Below, one piece after another: positions 31,856 to 34,680 of a stretch of DNA of 34,680 bases (position 1 is the first letter of the stretch; every line of letters begins with the position of its first letter). Source of the stretch: an uncultured Clostridia bacterium (lineage in GTDB: Bacteria > Bacillota > Clostridia > Lachnospirales > CAG-274); contig CALWSN010000104.1 in the NCBI GenBank assembly GCA_944384215.1, positions 1-34,680 of the forward strand, read 5' to 3'. The notes beneath the pieces were generated by a model that saw only the letters and a list, made by a program, of their open reading frames with translations, ran no database searches and was not told the origin of the DNA. Position numbers and translations under genes: made by a program.

Positions 31856-34680
31856 ATGGATTTAATATATATTATAGTAATTATTATTTTAAGTATATGT
31901 ATTATTAAAGAGCAAAATAAACTTAAGAATATAGAAAGAGGGCTAAATGATTTATTTCAAAAAAAATATATAGATTTTAAACATTTTAAAATAATGGATA
32001 TTTTAATAAAATATTCTAAATATACCTCAAACTATTTATTTTATAATATAGAAAAAATTATTTTAAATAATCCATTTATAAATAATGATAAAAATAAAGA
32101 AGAAATAAAATTAAATATAGAAAATCAAGATAAAAAAATAATTGAAGAAAATGAAATTAGTAAAAATATAAATGTAGATAATAAGTCTGGTGAAAATATA
32201 GATACAAAAGAAGAGAAAAGAGTTTATATTGAACCACAAAATACATATATAAAAGAAAGTATTCAACCGGAATTATCATATATAAAAGAGTCTAATATAA
32301 AAAATAATAAAGATTTAAATAAAAAAGAAATAGATTTTGCTAAAATATTGTTAGTTTTAGGTACTATATTTATATTAACATCATCTATCCTATTTGCTAC
32401 TACTAATTGGAAAATAATGTCTAGTAATGTAAAAATACTTACACTTTTTATTTCAGGTATTTTACAAGTTTTAATAAGTATCTTTTATTATAAAAAGCTT
32501 AAAATAAAAAATATTAGTTTAGCATTTTATATATTAGGTACTACCATTCTATCATTAACTGTTTTATCATTTGGGTATTTTAAGTTAGATTATAATGTTA
32601 ATTTAAAAAGTTGGTATTTAATTTTATCTATATTTTTTATTTGTTTGTTAGTATTTCAGTTTATAGGGCTAAAAATATATAAATATCTAGTATTTCAATG
32701 GGGGTATTTACTATTTTCAGATTTAGCATTATTTTTTATAATAAAAACAATTATAAATGATAATAATATAGCTATATTAGCTTTATCTATATATGGTTTA
32801 ATTTTAATGCTAACTAGTAAAAATATTGATAAAAAAGATTTAGAAAAAGATGAGTTTATACATAAGAAAACAAATAATTTTATAAAATTTTCTAAAGTAA
32901 ATATAATTTTTATTATATTAATATTTATAGTATTAACAAATTCTACTATACTTAGCATTATAACGGCAATTATTATTGCTATAAGTATATTTACTTTAAA
33001 AATGTATAATTTAGATGATTTTTATAGCCTTATATCATTTACAGTATTATTATTTGCTACTTTATTAAAAATAAGCCAAGATAGTAATATTTCTATTATA
33101 ATTTACTTATCTTCAGCACCATTAATTTTATCAATATTAAATATGCTAGACTTATTTTCTAAAAAGCATATAAAAATAGTTAGTAATATAATACTTTTTA
33201 TAACATTGGCTATATTCATTTTAAGTAATATTAACATTTTTATTTTAACACCAAGTATATATGATATAATTTCTATTATTGTTTTAATAGTATCATTTAA
33301 TTTAAGTATAAGTAAAATAGATACTAAAATAAATTTTTATATAAATCCATTTTTAGTATTTTTACTTATCATACAAATTAATAGATATTTACAAATATTA
33401 TTAAAAAATAATAATATTTATTTAGTATTTTTTAATGCATTTATTGTGTTTTTAGTATATTTTATACATATAACATTTAAGAAAAATAATAAGTATATAT
33501 TAAGAAATTATATATCAATTTCTGTTTTTCCAATATATTTATTCTTATTAGGTGTATTTTATTATATAATAAATATGTATGATTATAGTATTATATGTTT
33601 ATTATTTACATCAATTATATTTATACTTAATAGCATATTAAAATATAATACCTATAAAATAAATTACGTTTTTAGTTCATTATTTTCTTTAACATCAATT
33701 ATATTTATACTTAATTTATATAGTAAATTTAATATAGATTTTATATTATACTTAATTTTTATAATTATAATGCTTATTATTTTTGAAAGCTTTAATAATG
33801 GTAAAAAAATATATAATATTATAAAATGTCCAATAAATATTACATATTGTATTTTAGGGGAAATATACATTATAATACATTATTTATTATATTTATTAGA
33901 TTTTAATAATACAATAAATTATAATATAATTATATTAGCTTTTTTAATTAGCTTATTAATATTAGTTATTTTATATAAAAAACTAAAAAAAGATATATTC
34001 AATAAGCAAGATAATATTTATAGTATAAGCTTTATTCTTTCTGTATTTTTAGGAAGTTTTACTCCTATTATTGTATTTAATAATGAATATACTTATATTG
34101 TACAAATAATAATCTGTATAATGGTTTATTTATTAATAAATATACTGCCTAAAAAAATGAAAAACATATTATATAATGAGTATTCATTGAGTATGATAGG
34201 CTTTACAATTTTTTATAACTTATGGTATATTTTAAATTATTTTAATAACCCTAAAAACTTTTATGTTAATATAATAATAACAATTTTATTTATTGGTATT
34301 TATTTATTAAGATATAATAAATTAATTGAAAATATAAAGTATATACTTACCATATTTATTTCATTTAATATTATGTTTATAGGTGTATACTTAAAAGACT
34401 ATATATACGCAATAGAAAATATATTTTTATTATATTTCATAGTTATAATATTATTTAACATAATTTTAATTAACATAAAAGATTTATATGTTAAATTAAA
34501 TAAATTTATAAAAGTTTTTAATATTATATTTTTAATAGTAAGTATTTACCTTATAAAAGAGGTTGATAATTATAAATATTTGCTATTAAATATAGTTCCG
34601 TTATATTATTTTATACAATTAATAAAAGAATATAAATTAGGCAAAATAAATAATAGGTTAAATATACATTTATTTATATT
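31856..34680 (+). CDS. Very large polytopic membrane protein, 3' end outside window
   Basis: A single open frame of 941 codons runs from the ATG at 31856 (after AAGGAG) past the end of the window with no stop. Residues 2-17 are a hydrophobic segment (DLIYIIVIIILSICII). About 18-160 are charged, Asn/Lys/Glu-rich and of low complexity. From about residue 162 to the end, hydrophobic segments follow one another with short loops, so 20 or more membrane spans are likely. The start of this part (VLGTIFILTSSILFATTNWK, then MSSNVKILTLFISGILQVLI) resembles DUF2157-like and SCO7613-type giant membrane proteins of Firmicutes; that is from memory and uncertain. Codon use is extremely AT-rich, in line with Ile/Leu/Phe/Asn content. 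It has its own promoter. The function is unknown. Confidence 0.8.
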   Translation, partial: MDLIYIIVIIILSICIIKEQNKLKNIERGLNDLFQKKYIDFKHFKIMDILIKYSKYTSNYLFYNIEKIILNNPFINNDKNKEEIKLNIENQDKKIIEENEISKNINVDNKSGENIDTKEEKRVYIEPQNTYIKESIQPELSYIKESNIKNNKDLNKKEIDFAKILLVLGTIFILTSSILFATTNWKIMSSNVKILTLFISGILQVLISIFYYKKLKIKNISLAFYILGTTILSLTVLSFGYFKLDYNVNLKSWYLILSIFFICLLVFQFIGLKIYKYLVFQWGYLLFSDLALFFIIKTIINDNNIAILALSIYGLILMLTSKNIDKKDLEKDEFIHKKTNNFIKFSKVNIIFIILIFIVLTNSTILSIITAIIIAISIFTLKMYNLDDFYSLISFTVLLFATLLKISQDSNISIIIYLSSAPLILSILNMLDLFSKKHIKIVSNIILFITLAIFILSNINIFILTPSIYDIISIIVLIVSFNLSISKIDTKINFYINPFLVFLLIIQINRYLQILLKNNNIYLVFFNAFIVFLVYFIHITFKKNNKYILRNYISISVFPIYLFLLGVFYYIINMYDYSIICLLFTSIIFILNSILKYNTYKINYVFSSLFSLTSIIFILNLYSKFNIDFILYLIFIIIMLIIFESFNNGKKIYNIIKCPINITYCILGEIYIIIHYLLYLLDFNNTINYNIIILAFLISLLILVILYKKLKKDIFNKQDNIYSISFILSVFLGSFTPIIVFNNEYTYIVQIIICIMVYLLINILPKKMKNILYNEYSLSMIGFTIFYNLWYILNYFNNPKNFYVNIIITILFIGIYLLRYNKLIENIKYILTIFISFNIMFIGVYLKDYIYAIENIFLLYFIVIILFNIILINIKDLYVKLNKFIKVFNIIFLIVSIYLIKEVDNYKYLLLNIVPLYYFIQLIKEYKLGKINNRLNIHLFI

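Noticed and set aside
32695-32958. Minus-strand frames within the large membrane protein (also 33664-33870)
   Set aside because: They lie opposite a continuous long frame and have no ribosome site; AT-rich DNA makes such frames common.
1-34680. CRISPR arrays, insertion sequences, prophage, tRNA or rRNA genes
   Set aside because: No direct-repeat/spacer pattern, transposase or integrase motifs, or recognisable RNA genes were seen.

Overview
The window is very AT-rich (well under one third G+C). It carries closely packed operons, strong AGGAGG-type ribosome binding sites, some TTG starts, and rho-independent hairpins between units. The gene set is that of a low-GC Gram-positive anaerobe of the Clostridia, possibly Lachnospiraceae-like: YjfB-type protein, ThiI without a rhodanese domain paired with its own cysteine desulfurase, a SigV/RsiV-type pair and BMP-type nucleoside uptake. 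I cannot name the species.

Left part (1-3668, minus strand): a partial inorganic pyrophosphatase gene, then an operon aroC-lysA-LUD protein read from a TTTACA-17-TATAAT promoter. The aroC frame has no ATG, GTG or TTG where the conserved protein begins. An ATA codon with a well-placed Shine-Dalgarno sequence sits exactly there. Divergent from it is a QueD/PTPS-family gene with a C-terminal zinc ribbon, interrupted by one in-frame TAA.

4621-14714 is a nucleoside salvage block. punA-deoC form one unit. deoB-cdd-nupO-nupP-nupQ-pdp form a second unit with its own extended -10 promoter. A third unit has two near-identical 54-residue lipoprotein genes followed by the BMP nucleoside-binding lipoprotein. 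Together these take up nucleosides, deaminate cytidine, phosphorolyse nucleosides and feed (deoxy)ribose phosphate to glycolysis. The two mini-lipoproteins resemble only the signal peptide and acidic linker of the binding protein.

14741-20896 is the least familiar region. It holds a minus-strand TPR protein with an unassigned N-terminal domain. On the plus strand an operon follows: a 139-residue cytosolic protein, a membrane-anchored exported protein, and an 883-residue PAS/GAF/GGDEF/degenerate GGDEF/EAL protein. A consensus promoter then drives an orphan type IV prepilin and a YjfB-family protein. 20953-21218 holds a short gene remnant.

21219-31090 is mostly housekeeping: prmA-rsmE-cysteine desulfurase-thiI plus a small membrane protein, a SigV/RsiV-like sigma/anti-sigma pair, nfo and ymfI (minus), a 57-residue membrane protein (minus), asnS and nudF. 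The right end has an unrecognised 196-residue protein and a very large polytopic membrane protein (over 940 codons) that runs off the window. No rRNA, tRNA, CRISPR array, insertion sequence or prophage was seen.
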